Assembly (NCBI RefSeq): GCF_019703515.2
Contig: NC_059393.1
Span: 15,744,501 to 15,808,500, forward strand
Source: Myxocyprinus asiaticus
Taxonomy: Eukaryota; Chordata; Actinopteri; Cypriniformes; Catostomidae
Length of the DNA: 64,000 nt
Direction of reading: 5' to 3'
Shown here piece after piece: positions 38,301 through 53,300 of the stretch (positions are counted from its first letter, which is position 1; every line of letters begins with the position of its first letter). A program made the position numbers and the translations under genes. The notes under the pieces are model-generated. The model saw only the letters and a list, made by a program, of their open reading frames with translations. It made no database searches and had not been told where the DNA came from.

Positions 38301-41300
38301 TTTTCTGAAAGTCATGAAAATTTCCACCAGTTTCATTTCCAGCACATCTCAAATTCTGTTTTGTGTTCTTTGCTGGAAATGATGCTGATGGAAATTAAAT
38401 TTTTAATGTTTTTTAAATAAAATGTCCAACTCCTTTTTCTTGCTGCAGCTAATTCCATAGCTAACATTTTATGGATCCTTCCTAAGAACACACAATTACA
38501 TCATATTTTCACACTTTTTTCCCCATAATTTGATGGCCAAATCAAAATATTCTGCACACAAGTGATATTTACCTTAAATTTTATTTGTTTTATTCAAACA
38601 TTACTCTCATATTTTATCTCAAGCATGCTCTTCACTGACACTTTTGTCGACAAGTACCAAGTAACAAGTACACTAACTTCTATAAGAAAAAAAAAACGTT
38701 ATTAGAGGTAAAATTGTTTGGTGTGGTGGAAATGATGCCACAGATGAGCGACAGTCGCAATTTTCGAAAAATAAAATAAAAATTATAGAAATCATTTTCA
38801 TGCAGTACATATTGAAAAGTTTCATGTTTATTTCATTTTTGGTTTAGATTGTCATAGTTTTAAACATGTAATAATTAGTATTTTTAGAATAGATTTTCAT
38901 AGTTTTCACTGAAAGTCGGTGTCTGGATCAAGGCTAAAACAAAATCAGTAAATAAAAGACGAAGACCTGGTAAAAAGTTTTCATGTCAGTTTTAATGTGA
39001 CCTTTATATCAAATAAAAAGTAAAAAGTTTAAATCTATCCTTGGGATGTGAAATTGCCAAAGTTGAAGATACAACCATAAACAAGATGTTATTATTGGGT
39101 AATGTACATTTTAGACAAACTATGATTTCGGTCACCATTTACTGTCATTGCATCTGTTTTCCATATAATGAAAGTGAATGGTGACTAAGGCTGTCAGTCC
39201 CTAATATTCAACCTAATACCTCCTTTTGTGATCCACAGAAGAAAAAATAAAAGTCCTAGGGCCATAACCACAATATACATTGAGGGGGACAAGTCAAAGT
39301 CCCCCCCAGTAATCAGATATGGCCAGATTGCCTGTTCTGCTGTAGTCCATTATGCACCACTGTTTAATTGTCATTAAGTTGTTGCAGGAATGACATAATG
39401 GTTTAAAAATGTTACATTTTTAGCATGCACAGTAGTCTAATGCCGCTCGTCAATGTCATTTGAGATAGCAATCAAATCGATGAAGGCAGGACTCAAATTT
39501 AAGAAGCTGAGCGGGAACCTCATGGATTATTCCAGCAGCACACACGCATCAGTGTCAGCAGTTTAGGTTAACGCCGGGTTCACACATCCTCCGTGAGTGG
39601 GGCGTGAGCGGCACGTTTTCAGCGCCCATATTATCAGATGACACCGATTTACACAGCAAGCATGAGTTACGAGGTGACACGTCCCAGATGCGGCAGAGCG
39701 GATACTTTAGGCATTGAGCCTATTTTTGCAGTGCTGAGTGCAGTACAACACTAAAATATTCAGGTAATTATTGAAAAGACACAAAAGCAAATCAAAATTA
39801 TTCAAACCGAACCTATAGTACACTACAGTTTATATATCTATATTCAAGTAAACTGAATAAAATAACTTAAAGGTGCTATGTGTAAGATTGACAACAAGCG
39901 TTTGAAATGGGTACTGCAGTCCAAATTCAAAATATTGGAGAGTTGTCTGCCCCGCCCCAGACCTGAAGCTCATGCGGGTTGCCAGAATTAGCCAACTCAG
40001 CATCCGTTTTAAAGGAGTTCTGGGCATTAAGCTGTCTCTATCTTCCAAAGGCATCTCCAATATTTATCCTTGTTTTACTACGCCTCTGGTCATGGTGGTT
40101 TTTAGATGGATGGCGAGGCTTTTTAGGTCGGGTGGAATCTGTAATCTCTGATCATGTTCGTTTGATGGCTTCCATGGCTGCAGCACGCAGTGTTGTTTGC
40201 CTGCAAACTTGTTCAAATCTGGCAACCCAGCGGTGTCGAAATACTATTGGTGAGTGAGCAGTGGGCGGGATCACACAGGCCAAAACATAAACAGAAATTC
40301 TGGCCCGGAATGGAAACTTCAAAGTAGAATATACTGGCTGTAGCATTGTTATCGGAGAAGCCAGTATATCAACTTAGCATGTTTCCTAATTCTCTAATGA
40401 CATATTATGGTCATTTTATGATTTAGTACAATAAAAATACTTAATAAAGGAAAGAATTAATAAACTGCCGGACTTTCTGCCATTCTGTGTATATAGGTGA
40501 ACACAACATTAACCAGTCACAACCAAGTGTGCTGATAAAGATGAAGTGCACGTGACTGCACGCTGTTGTCCTTGAAGCAGCAATAACCTCAGCTTATTAC
40601 GACCTTCTTAAAGAAAAAAATTGCCGTTGGACCCCATAGATAACTTTATATCCTGCGCAGAGGTGCTGCCAGTGTGAACATCCAACACGACCGGCCCACT
40701 CACGCGCTGCTCACGCCTCGCTCACGGAGGATGTGTGAACCCGCTGTTGTGTCATGTAAGATGTAAGTATCTAACTAAACATGCGATATTTGCCCACTAT
40801 TTTATGATTGAAATGTTGTACAGACCAACAGTCATTTCCAATGGGGCAAACTATTGACCATTTGGTGAAATTTGCTGTTTTGAATAAAAAATATGTCATG
40901 TACACTGATATACAGTATATATAGTACTGGATCACTAATGCAACATTAAACTGCCAGCAGGAGGTGAAGCCACCGGAAGTGTTTGAGCGGCCATCTTGGT
41001 ATGCCCAAACTGCCATAGAGCATCAGTGACTGACAGGCAAAAACACCCCCGTTTCAACATCTCCGACCATCGGATTAGACAGTTGCATTTCGTCCTCTAG
41101 TGACAATCATGTTTAATGTTTAATAGCTGTTATGGATCATTCATTACGAGGGAGAAGATATACGTCGATCGCAATGTCAGAGCATTCGCCTGCCCGGGTG
41201 TTCAGTCTGTCAGTGCAGCACAACAATCACCAAAGGAAGCAGCAAAACTGTCCACAAGTTGTATTGTAAGTAGGAAAAGCTGTAATATCTGCTTGTTTTG

Positions 41301-44300
41301 GGATGACAACATGTCCATTTTTAATTCGCTTAAAATGCCCGGGATTTGCTTGTTTTCATATCGAAGTGCTCTCTGTAGTCATACATGGATACATGTCATA
41401 AATTACGTGTTCATTTGCCATTTAAACCCAGCATAACAATTTGATTTGAACCAGTTTTGCTTTGCGTGTCTCCCTCTCTGTGCGTGTGATATAGGGAGAG
41501 AGAACTTGTGCTCTTATTCAAGTGACTGCAAGAACAAGGCACTCTTTGATGAAAATATAAAACAAGTACTCTGAATAAACACTTCGATGTTCACAATAAA
41601 TAAGTCTGAAAATGTCTGTTTGTATCTTACCTCAGTTTCAGTGAACTTCTTTACGTTCAGCTGATCTGTTCGCAGATGAAGTTTGTTAGTGGTGGATAGT
41701 AGTGGTCTGTTTGATACAGATACACATAACTCACACAGGCTTTCAAGAAACAGGAAAAATTCCAACTTTAAATAAATAAATAATTACATGTGTAGGACGT
41801 CTGCATTGTAGGGATTTACATGCAGATTTCAGATATAAAATAGGTGATTGAATGACTAATGTTTACTCACTGAAATTAGATGATTTCCTATTAACTCAAT
41901 AGGGACATTGGAATGTTTGGGCTGATATGATGTCATGAGCAAACCAGTTCTATATATATATATATACAGTCGTGAAATTTTACAGATACTTCAATGATGA
42001 AAAGAAATTCATATTATATTCATCTTTTCTTTTATACAGCACACAAAAGAAAAAAGATGACTAAAATAGGCAAATTGCTAGCAATGTAGACACAGTGGAA
42101 GTCTTGTACTGTATGAAAAAATATCTCTTAAAACCACAAATTATAAAATGTTGGACCTTTATCACATTTATAGCCTTTATTCAGAAAATTATTGCATTCA
42201 GAGCCTTTACTATTTTAAAGGACCAAAGAGGACAATTATATTTGTGACCTCAACACCCACAACCCCCCACCCCCAAAATGGTTTGGTCCCCCCCATTTTA
42301 AAGACATACGGCTTTGCCGAATGCATCTTGAGTGCCTTTAAGGCAAAGCATACTGTATATTCTTAAAACCAACCAGAGGGCAAGACGGTCTGTACTATAT
42401 TCAGTCATATTTTTGCTACATCACTTTTATGCTACAGGTCACCTAACGTTTACTCGGGTCAGTGATGCACTCTGATCATTGGCGTAACCCATCGTATGGA
42501 GTATCCCAGCGTTTTGGCATTTACAGTCTCCAATAGAGCGCTACCGCTGTCAAGCCGAGTTAGCAAGGGGAGATTTCCTGGCGTACTGTGACACAGTGAT
42601 ATTTGTAAAGTTCATCCGAGTCTAGTGCTTTTGATATTTCCTTTCCTATCAACCTATTGAGGGAAGTCTTTTGAGGGAAGAAATGTTTTTGGGTGAACTA
42701 TCTCTCTCAGAGCAAAACTGAACATAAAGACAGGTAAAACAATTTAAATGTCAAGCTGCTTTGTGGAGGGAAAACTACACTGAGAAGACCTCCCCACCAG
42801 GGGTCAGCGTGGCCCAGAATGTTCTCATTGCACCTAGATTAGCCGTCAGTTCAAATTGCATCACATTATTAGCTCACTTAACATATATCTGCACATATCT
42901 GTAAATCTATAGCTGGTAAAATCTACCATTTGTAACAGAGGCCTTAAAATTGCCATTAGTTTTGCATTAGCATCTCCTCTGGCATTTATATTCCACAGGG
43001 CTAGCGCTTATTCTTGTTGATTCTTAGCGCAGACACACACATGAATGCACAGCCAAATGAAAAACAGTATCAGCCCGCAGGTTCCACCAGTGCCTGCCTC
43101 AAGATTTTAATTTCCCCTCAAGGAACCACGCTATCTGAGCCGCAGACTGTGCTGGTCATCTGTAATAACAACTTGGCTAATGAGGTTGTTTACCTCCAGC
43201 CCACAAGCTTATTTAACACGCTGGAGTGCTGCAACAGTGTCTTCTATTTGTGAGCATGTACACGCTTCATAACTTCAAAACAACCCAGTCCCACTGGAAG
43301 GGTATACAGAACTCAAATGTACTATTAAGGAAGTTTTACTGGCTTAAGATGAGCTAGCAGGAGTGTTGAAAGCAAGAATGTAATCACATATTCAGGATTG
43401 GGGAGAACCAAATGTATTTATTTTACAATCAACACTTAAAAAGCTTTTAGGTCGACCACTAATCTGAATATTTGTGTTCCACGGAAGAACAAACATAATT
43501 TGGGTTTGGAACAATATGAGGATAAGTTATGTAAATTATGACAGAATTTTCATTTTTGGGTGAATAATGCTTTTAAGCCTAGATTTCCATAGCACAAAAT
43601 AGAGGGGTTACTTTTCAAAATCACTTTAGTAACATTTTGCCTCTTTCTCCACATTTTAGACCACTGTAATTAACCTAGCACACCACAAGACAACTAAATA
43701 ACCACCTCTCCAGTTTAAATCAGGGGCTTGTTTTTGGGGACCAGCAGCCTTTGACAAGCATCCTCTCAATGTGTTTAGTTAGCATGGATTTAACAAAGGA
43801 AACGAGTGGGTGGAAATGATATAAAATAAATGTAATGATTACAGCGAACAGGAGAGTACATTGCTATTTCCATATGGCAGTTGGTGGATAGACGGGGAAT
43901 GGATAGCCTTTGCAGCAGCTGACATCTGCTGATTTATTCAGTATAAAATAATTTTCACACATTGTCACAAGCACTCTTTAATGTCAGCTGATGGATTTGT
44001 GCCCTGATGTGAACGCTGATACGAGCATTTGATTGCTATTTAATGTAACATTTAAAAAAAAAAAGATGAAAGAAGAAAAATAGCTTTCTCCCTGCTAAGA
44101 GACTGAAATCCTAGACAGTAAATACGGAGGTTGCTTAAACCATTTGGTTTCTATTAAAGTTTACAGAAATAGTTCAACCGAAAATTTAAATTATGTTGTT
44201 CCAAACCTGTATGACTTTCTTTCTTCGTGGAACACAATAGATGTTAGAATGCTTATGTTGTTTTTCTCTACATTATGAAAGTGAATGGTGTTCAGCAGCT

Positions 44301-47300
44301 GTCAAGCTACAGAATTGACAAAAAAAGAAACATTAAAGCACCAAAATCACTCGACATCACTTTTTAGTTTGATGGAAGACAGAAAGTAATTCAGGTTTTC
44401 AATAATATTAGGGTGAATAAATATTACACAATTGTCATTTTTGGGTGACCTATCCCTTGAAAATGCATCGATTGAGTCTATGAAAGGAAAACGGAAAACA
44501 ACATTTAATGATGCTGAAGATCTAGGAACTGAGCTCTCATGTTATTCTTAAAGCAATTAAAAACGTCTAGAAGGGGGTGACGCACAAACTCTTGCCAACT
44601 CCCTCCTAATGAGTGTCTCGATTTCCTACTCGTTAATGACATAAAAGCCGGCTTGCACCACTGGCATGAAGGAATGGTCAGTAGGGCCCTTTGGAGAGTT
44701 AGTTCAGCTTGAAACTTTTGTCTGCATATGTACAGGTAAAACTTTGGCTGGGGACAGGTGATGAGTCACAGATACATCTTTAATCAAACAATGTCATAGA
44801 GGTGGAGAGAACAGAAAGACAGTGAGATAGATGGAGAGAAATGTGAGAAAGGGAAAGGTAAGTTCAAAGATGCACAGGAAGGCATCAAAGACTGGACTTC
44901 TATGGTGATGGGTGACAAAACCAGGCGAGCTGCCTACATAGGCAGCAATCTATCCAAGGTAGTGGAAGAAGCGAGAGAAATGTTTATCATGATTATGTTT
45001 ATAATTCATTCAATGCTCAAAAGTATGTTTAAAAATAGTACATCTAATTAAAATGGATTGTTTTACCCAATATTTGTGTGTGCTTCATATTTTAATGCTT
45101 ATTTTGGAGTATCACAGTGTTAGCTTAGCAACATGCTAACGTCAAACTATTAAAATCAAATGATCAAGTCAAGCCTCCTGTGCACTTTGTGTGAGGAGTG
45201 CTATTTTATATGATGCTCGGAATTGCTTCCTATGTCGAGCGTTCCAAATCGGTCACTTACGAGGCTCCATTTCAGTTTCAACGCTGCCTTAGAAGGCAGC
45301 TGTCTATGTAGGCAGCAAACAGCAAGGCAGCTCACTAGGTTTTAGAAAAGAACCTTTAAGTCAGCAGACACGTTGTTGCTAAAGGTGATTTCTGAGCCAA
45401 AGAACAGTGGGCTGCACTGTTGGACTGAGTTGACACCAATGTTCTGAAACTTCACAGCTCTTGGCAGTGCGAAGCCTGGCTTGGCTGACATATGTTTAGA
45501 TAGAAGATTAAATATGTATCAAACGCAACACTCTTATTCTAATATTAGCCTAGTTTTGACATTAATCGGCCAAGGGAAGTGATATTTTACAGTGACACAG
45601 AACACGCAGAACAGTTTATTAACATCTGAAAATGTATCTTTCCAGAGTCTTTCCATGCTCAATGAGCTACATATTAAAATGGTAAACAAATGTCTGCTTT
45701 TCACATTGTTTCATGTTGCTTTTCAGTCTTCAGTTTTTCCATTAGTTCGATTCATCATAAATACACTGCATTACAGACCCAGATTCTCTACCTTTGACCC
45801 AAAAATACAGTTCTAGGCCACTTAGTGACAAAGTACAAACAGTACAAAACACAATATTATACACTACGAGCAATAGAAAAGATAAATCACCACTTCACCT
45901 TCTCTACTGGAAATAATGGGCAATGCCCTGAGAGTACCTCTATAAATTGTTAGCTTATCTATGATAAAGTTTTCAAGTTTAAAGCACAAAAGAGGCTGGC
46001 CAATTGCACATCTACAAGATAATTTCAGCTTTTTTAATTTGATAAGGGCTTTTGAACATGAAGTGTAATTATCAGAATAGAATGGAACAGAAGAAAATAT
46101 GAGCAATGCTTGCCCATGCCGCCACAATGCTAGAATGGTTGCCAATGTGTTGCTCTGCAGTTCTTAGGGTTTCCTGGTTGGTCACTAGGTGGTTGTTTAT
46201 TTCCCTTAAGACAAAATAGGCCACGCCCAGTCTATATGATATTCTGGCCCCAAGATATCAATTGGTCCCTTCTTCAATGGAAGCACTTTGGCCATTAAGA
46301 AAATTTTACATTTGAACATTTAAAAAAAAAAAACATTTCCCCTACCAAGCATACAAATTAAGGTATCATTAGTGTCTGTAGAATAAGAAGTGAAATATTT
46401 AGGGTTATGGTTTATTTACCTATGCAAATTTCTATTGGGGTTAAAGTTTGACAGAGTTTGACATGCAAATTTGCAGCATTGACCAATGGGAAGTTGATTG
46501 GTTTAACAGTAACTTCATACATAGCAACACTGAATATTCACAATGGACAAGGAATCATTTTTGTGGCAGAGGGCCAGGCAACCATCATCTAAGTGGCTGC
46601 TTGGGAACCTTTGGAACACCTGGTGCATTCACGGGGGAGAGCGGTCTCAGGAAATAAGAGTCACAGTGTTGGATTTATGGCAACAGTGAAGCCCAAGCAG
46701 CATCAGGTGCCAAAGTGACAATGAATCACTGGACTAATGTCCCAAAATGCAGGAGAATTATGATAAATAGGCCTACTACCCTTGCCAATAATTTAATGAC
46801 ACGCATATTAAAGACATCATATTGTATCATCTTCCCCACTTTGTATTATTGACTGCTCACATCCTCAATGACCAAATCTTTGACCTGTAATTTACCTCAA
46901 ATTGTGAAGCAGTATGCATTTCAATTGTCCGTTGGGGTGTAAGTGATCATGAAAACCAGGCACACCTGAAAATAGTATCAGGCTTTGGCCCAGCAGGCCA
47001 GATCACTGCACAATGACTTTCATCTGGCCAGATGAAGCGGTAAACAACAGTCGGCCACGACTGAGCTTCAATCATTTCTCTGAAAGCATGAAAGCAAAGA
47101 GCTACTCCAAAGGCTCCTGAGAGGATCACGCTCTGGCCATTTCTCATCCCGCAGATGAGAAAATCGATAAACGGTCATGAGCATCGTCTCAAGTCCTCCG
47201 CATCACTTCGGATGTGCTTGTTAACTCAATTTGGAAACCCATTGCTGAAGCGGATCACCTTCCCCCTGCAAAATTACTATAATACATCAACTGTTCCATT

Positions 47301-50300
47301 TTTCTGAGATGGTGCAAGTCAGAGAATTTGGCCTAGCATGTATGGACCTCTTTAAAAACAGGCCTGTTTTGGAGCCAGTCAGCTCTGGGCTGGTTGCCAG
47401 TCTCCATGGCAGCATTTTGGTGACAAGGGAGCCTTGAATTTGATGAACTGTGCTTGGCACTAAGGACCAACTTCAGGAGAACTTCATTTGGAGCTACACT
47501 TGACTCAAACACCTGGGGTCCCTCTTCAAATCTATGCGCTATAAAATATGAGTTCTCTTTTGCACTCGATAATGAAAGTTCCATCAAGGGATGTTCCATT
47601 TTAACACTGCCCATTTAGTTCAAGTAGACCGGACATTGGAGTATGGAGATACTAATTTCTGCAACAGTACAGCTTGCCAAAGAAACCACAAAATATGATT
47701 AGCAATGGCAATTCGTGGCTCTAATCCATTAGTTTCCTTCAGCGACATTACATCAAATGGTGCAAAGTGGATCTGATGTAACTTTTCGATGGTCTTGTGC
47801 TTATGTAATTATGGCTTGTGCCAGTTGGCAGGTTCTCAAGTAAATGTGCCCAGCTAGATATAGCAAGAGGTCCACAGGAGAGTTTGCAAGTGGAGGAAAC
47901 CATGGTAACAGAGAGAGACAGGTCACAGAGCTGAATGTGCCTGCAGACAGGTTGAAGTATGCGCGGAAGTGAGAGAGAGAGAAAAAGAGATAATAGGAAA
48001 GCAGGTACAGCCCTTCAAGTCCAATTAAAAGTGCTGCATGGCAGAACTGGAGTTGGACGGAAAATAGCGCAAGTAAAAAAGTGAATATTTAGCTGTAGAG
48101 GTTAGGGATGGGCACAAGTATCGAGTACTTGTAAGTAACAGTAATGATCAATTATGATCATGGGTGACGTGATTTTTCTGAATTTGAAATTCAGTAACAA
48201 CTACACACAAAACGCATCAAAAAAGGGCCTTGTTTGAAATTTCACAATTGGTTACAGTGTGATTTTCAGTACCTCAAATACAGAAATGTAATCCAACACT
48301 GCATACGGTGACTTTCAGTCATAATGCTCATGCTTATTATTTGCAAATAGTCAAGCAATTATGAAAATAGTGGTATGCACTGATAGACATGTTTTCTGCA
48401 GACTGATCTCACTGTGAATTTGGCAACGGTATGTCAAATGTTCTGCTGAAATCGGTCTGTGCTTTTCAAAATTTAAATCACTGCCTCCACCCCCAACCCA
48501 TACCACCCCAGTGGCCAAAATTGTGAGCTCCAGTTTCCAGGTGAATTGTCTGTGAGGTTGCATGCGCAACACGTCATCAGCAGCACTAGAAGGAAATGTG
48601 ATCATGGTTGAACTGATGCAAAAGGTCTGATGGTGGATGGCGCTTGTCAGTAATTCGGCAGTATGGGGTTGATTTGAGGGTCCATGGACTTTCGGAAGCT
48701 ACATGTCGTTATTCCGTGTGATCATGTTTTCTGAGCATCTTTTTTTCATTGAGTTGGCCAAGTCTTTAAGTAATGACAAACATTTTTAGTACATTTTGTA
48801 ACCACCTATCATAAATAAATATGCAAGACGCTGAAAAAACAATGAGATGCGGTGCAATGGCCAAAGATGTCTATTGAATATGTAAATAGACCAATATTGA
48901 AAAAAAAAAATAAAAATAGCGCACCTGAAATCCCCTTCTTAAGTACTCGTTTAATTTATCTGTCATGGACTAGAGTCGATAAAATGACTAAAATATATGT
49001 TTTTGTGCCTCAGCTGATTATAACAGCTGTGTATGGCCATAGCTATGCTAAAATAAAATGCCCTGTAATTATTTGCTATATGCATTCAGGTGTATTTTGA
49101 CAGGGTTTATTTAAGGCTGACAGAGAAATCGAGGAACTTTGCATTTGCCATCTGGAACAGTCTAGGAAGTATATGCTGCAAAATCACTGAATAAAATTAC
49201 ATGAATTACATTTGGAGTCAGTCAGATCTGTACAGTTAAAGTGTTCTCATTTGGCTTTAAAGCTGAAGTGTGTATTTTCTGTGCCACTAGCATCACCAAA
49301 CAAAATTTCAACAACAACAACAAAAATTTTTTTTTTTTTTTAAACAGGTATTCCACTGGTCACAATAACAGTTAGCCCCATGCAAAACTCATATGATTTG
49401 GTTGCTAAAAAACAAACAGAGCAATGTTCTGAATGTTCTGCCACAAAGCCACTATGTTTATAGGGGGGGGGAAACTACAAATCGTTTCTCTGAATATTAG
49501 GTTGGGATAGGATAATTATTATTTTTTTAAATCCCCAAAATAACACAATTCAGCTTTCAATGTAAAGTGTAATCTAATTGCAACAAATTCATGCAGGAAG
49601 ATTCATGTTTCATAGGGCGAAAAACAGCACAAATATGGCCTAAATAATTATGCAATATATCTTAATTATGATGTTCCTGTTTCATGATGTTCTCAAGGGA
49701 TGTGGGGTGAATTAAACATTTCACTATCTGTTAATGATAAAAAAATGATACATGATCCAAATGGATTATAGAATATAAATAAAGGAAAGCAGGATCAGTT
49801 TCTGTGTTTACAGTCTGCTTCCTCAAAGAAATATTCGATAAATGACAAGCTAAGCAAGGCAATGTATTTCATCTGACCCAAATCTGCCACTACTACTTGT
49901 GTAGTGTAACTAATATGCTTCCTTCCACAGGCTTCCTCAAACAACCAATGTGTCACTTTGATGCCATTATGCAAAAGATCTCAAGTAGCTTCATCATATC
50001 ATTTGTGTGAATCTCAAGAAAACACATCTAATTTATATTTGACAAAATAAGAAATTATGTTTTGAATAAATATTTTGCATTGTGTTATTACTGTTTTGTT
50101 TATTATTATTATTATTATTATTATTTTAGGAAATTTTAGGGTTTTTTGTAATTCATATCATTAATGGTTATTCTGTGATATAGTATTTTTTTTTTTTTTT
50201 TTACTGTATTATTGTAAATATTCATATAGATTTTAATAGGTTAAACAATTTAATAAATCATAAAATCTGCATAAATTAAATGCAATACAACAAATATTAT

Positions 50301-50320
50301 TGTGATGTTTAAATATTTTC

Positions 50321-50384
<64 letters not shown>

Positions 50385-53300
50385 GTATTTTGTATTTGCT
50401 TTATTTCCATTATCTGCATTTTGGTCCTAGAAATCGTAATTTTATTTATTTATTTAATTTTGGGGTATAATATTCTTGACATTTTCTGAGAGTGTCTCTG
50501 GATTTGTGAATGTGCATCTTACACAGTGTATAAGAGTCAACATTCTGCTCAACCATTTGACCAGTAGTGTTGCTCCTGTCCTGACCCAGCTTGTCAACAC
50601 GAGCCAATGAGAATAAGTCCTCTGAGATTCTCTCTCAAGCTGCCTATCCTTGATCTCTTATCTTCCATTTCATCCAGCTTAGTGTGCTCTTGCCCAGAAC
50701 GACCATAAACTATACAGTGTCAAAGCCAGAGAAGTAAGACAGGGGTCCATGTCCTCATCTGACTGATCTAAGAATCATAATTTACCCCAAAAATCAGTCA
50801 TAAATCAGTTCTCCACCATCATACTTAAGATTTAGTAGGGTGTTGTGGCCATGCAGCAGATGGAAAACATGTCCCCAGATGTACGCTGTGAGTTTGGATT
50901 TGTACCAAAAACAATGTGATGAAGCATTTCGATTCAGAAGTGTAAATTGATGGTTCTTCCAAAAATTAAATTGTCATTATTTACTTACCCATTTGTTCCA
51001 AACCTGTATTATTTTCTGTCCTCAATGACACACTAAAAGAGATATTTAGCAGAATTTCCAAACTGTACTTTGCCGTGGACAGTAATTTTCAGTGTCAAGC
51101 TCAAAAAAGAACAAAAACCATCATAAAAGAACAAGTAGTCCATATGACTAAAAAGAAAAAAGAAGATGACAAAAAAAGAGAACATTTCTCTCGTTTCCAG
51201 TGTCCTATGTAACATTGTTAGAGCAAAATTTCATTTAATTTATGCTTCCTCATCAAATTAAGCCCAAAAACTGGAGGCTGAAACTTGAAGCACTTTTCAC
51301 GTAAAGATGTTGTTCTTGAGGGCATTATGCAAGTCACGGAAATTATTTATTTAAAAAAAAAAAAAAGTTGTTGTAAATCCCTTATAAAAGCATGCCAAGC
51401 AATAAACAAGAATTTGTCAATCCTAGCTAAATTAAAGTGCAATTTCAGCAAATGAGCTTCACTTCTGCCCTTTTCTTTTCTTTCTTTCTTTGTCTTTTTT
51501 TTTTCACTTTTATAAGATATTTATGAGCTGCTGCCAACCTTGTTTATTGCCATGTTTTTCAAAAGGAACCAATAAAGGGAAAATGAGCTGCTGACCTAGC
51601 TATTAGCTCCGACTAGAACAATGTGCCTATTTTACCTATTTTTATTACTGGAGCATCACTGAGGAGAGTCGCTGTGAAAATGTGTGTTGTGTGTGAGCAC
51701 AAGCAAAGCAGGTGCCAAGATTCTACTTTCCAATCTCTTCAGAATTACAGCAGACAGCAATAGATGCTACAACAGAACCACCTTCCAGTTAGGGCTGGTA
51801 AATATTTTGAAATATCAAGAACTAATCTAACTAATTTTGATTGTGATAATTATATTTGATCACACGAGAAATCGACATGTTGCCTCTGAATGTTCATGTA
51901 CCCTAAAATCAACCCCATTCTGCCGAATTACTTACAAGCATCATCCCCTATCAGACATTTTTGCATCAATTCAAATGTGTTTACTTTTTCCTGTGGCGCT
52001 ACTGATAACATGATGCATGAGCAACCTCAGGTACACGGGATCTAGCCCTGTGTGAACCAGGAAGTAATCATATATACAAAAACAATGGTGAGTGCAATTC
52101 TAAGTTTTTTTCCACTAGTGGTTAGGTTAAGGGTTGTGGTTTTGATAAAAAAAATAAAAACAATACATTTATTTACCTAAAAATGCAGCTCATTTTTGGC
52201 ATCACTCTGTGGATATTTTACCCCAGAAACTGGAGCTCATTCATGCCAATTTGATTAGCAACACTTTCAGCTGTGGTCACTGGGGGCAGTGTTTTGAAAT
52301 TCGGTAAGCACAGACCGATTTCAGCTGAAGAACTTTTGACCTCCTTTCGCTGAAATCACAGTGCCATGAGTCTGAAATATCGTAATGACTTTAAAGTGCT
52401 TTTTATTTGTCCATTAAGTTTCCTAAAGACTGGGTTATTGGACTAATTTTGCAATCCTTACTTGTCTCACAACTTGCTAATATAAGAGTATTAGGACAGG
52501 TATGTTTAATAAAGTTTCTGATTTATAGTGGCGAAATATACCATTAAATTCATTTAATTTCTGTGAATCAGTTCAAACTGCCTGTTTCAATTAATTGATT
52601 CAGATTCAATGTATCGTTTGTGTCATTACTAAAAAAAAAATAATAATATTCCATGTGACATTTTTAAATACAGTACTGAAATGTAAAAAATCGTTGTTTA
52701 TTATGACTACCTTCTGCAGGCGAAGAATGCATGTGTGGATGTGAAGCAAAAGTGAAAGCCACAAAAACTATTTGCCAAGCAGCCTTTTTTTACTACTGCA
52801 CTTTACACTCTGGAATAGTGGAGTTATAAAGAAACTAACCGCTATAATTATTTCCTTGTCCGTTGTGTATATTCCATGTATGAAGCACTGCCCATTCAGA
52901 GGTCACTGCCAAACCAAGCAACTTCCTATTGGTCAACGCTGTGAATTTGCATGTCAAAGTTCACCAAATGTGAACTTCATTCAAAATTTGCATATGGAAA
53001 TTCCATCGGAAATTCTGACATTTCTGATTGAACAGATTTCCATTGAGATGACTCTATTTCGCCTGCGGAACTTGTGAAATGATAAATATGAGCCTTTAGT
53101 TTGTATTGTTATATTCCCAGACATCACACTCCGAGACATCTCCGAGATGTCTGTTTTAGATCTTTTCATCTGGAAAGCATCACAATCTAAATAAGATCTA
53201 CTAAACATCTTAAAAAGATCAGATTTGCAAACATTCTAAATCATTAATGTCTCAAAGACATCTTCTGAATGTTTTATTGACATCCGAGAGGAAACGTCTT

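Noticed and set aside
41030..41300. Possible THAP- or P-element-like fragment
   Set aside because: A few suggestive words only (CCATCTTGG, a Cys-containing frame). The motif spacing of a THAP zinc finger is not present.
41514..41765. Minus-strand open frame ending at a good donor (ACTGAG then GTAAGATA), a candidate alternative first exon of yjefn3
   Set aside because: It would leave phase 0, but exon 2 needs two bases from the preceding exon. The exon at 63657-63715 fits exactly.
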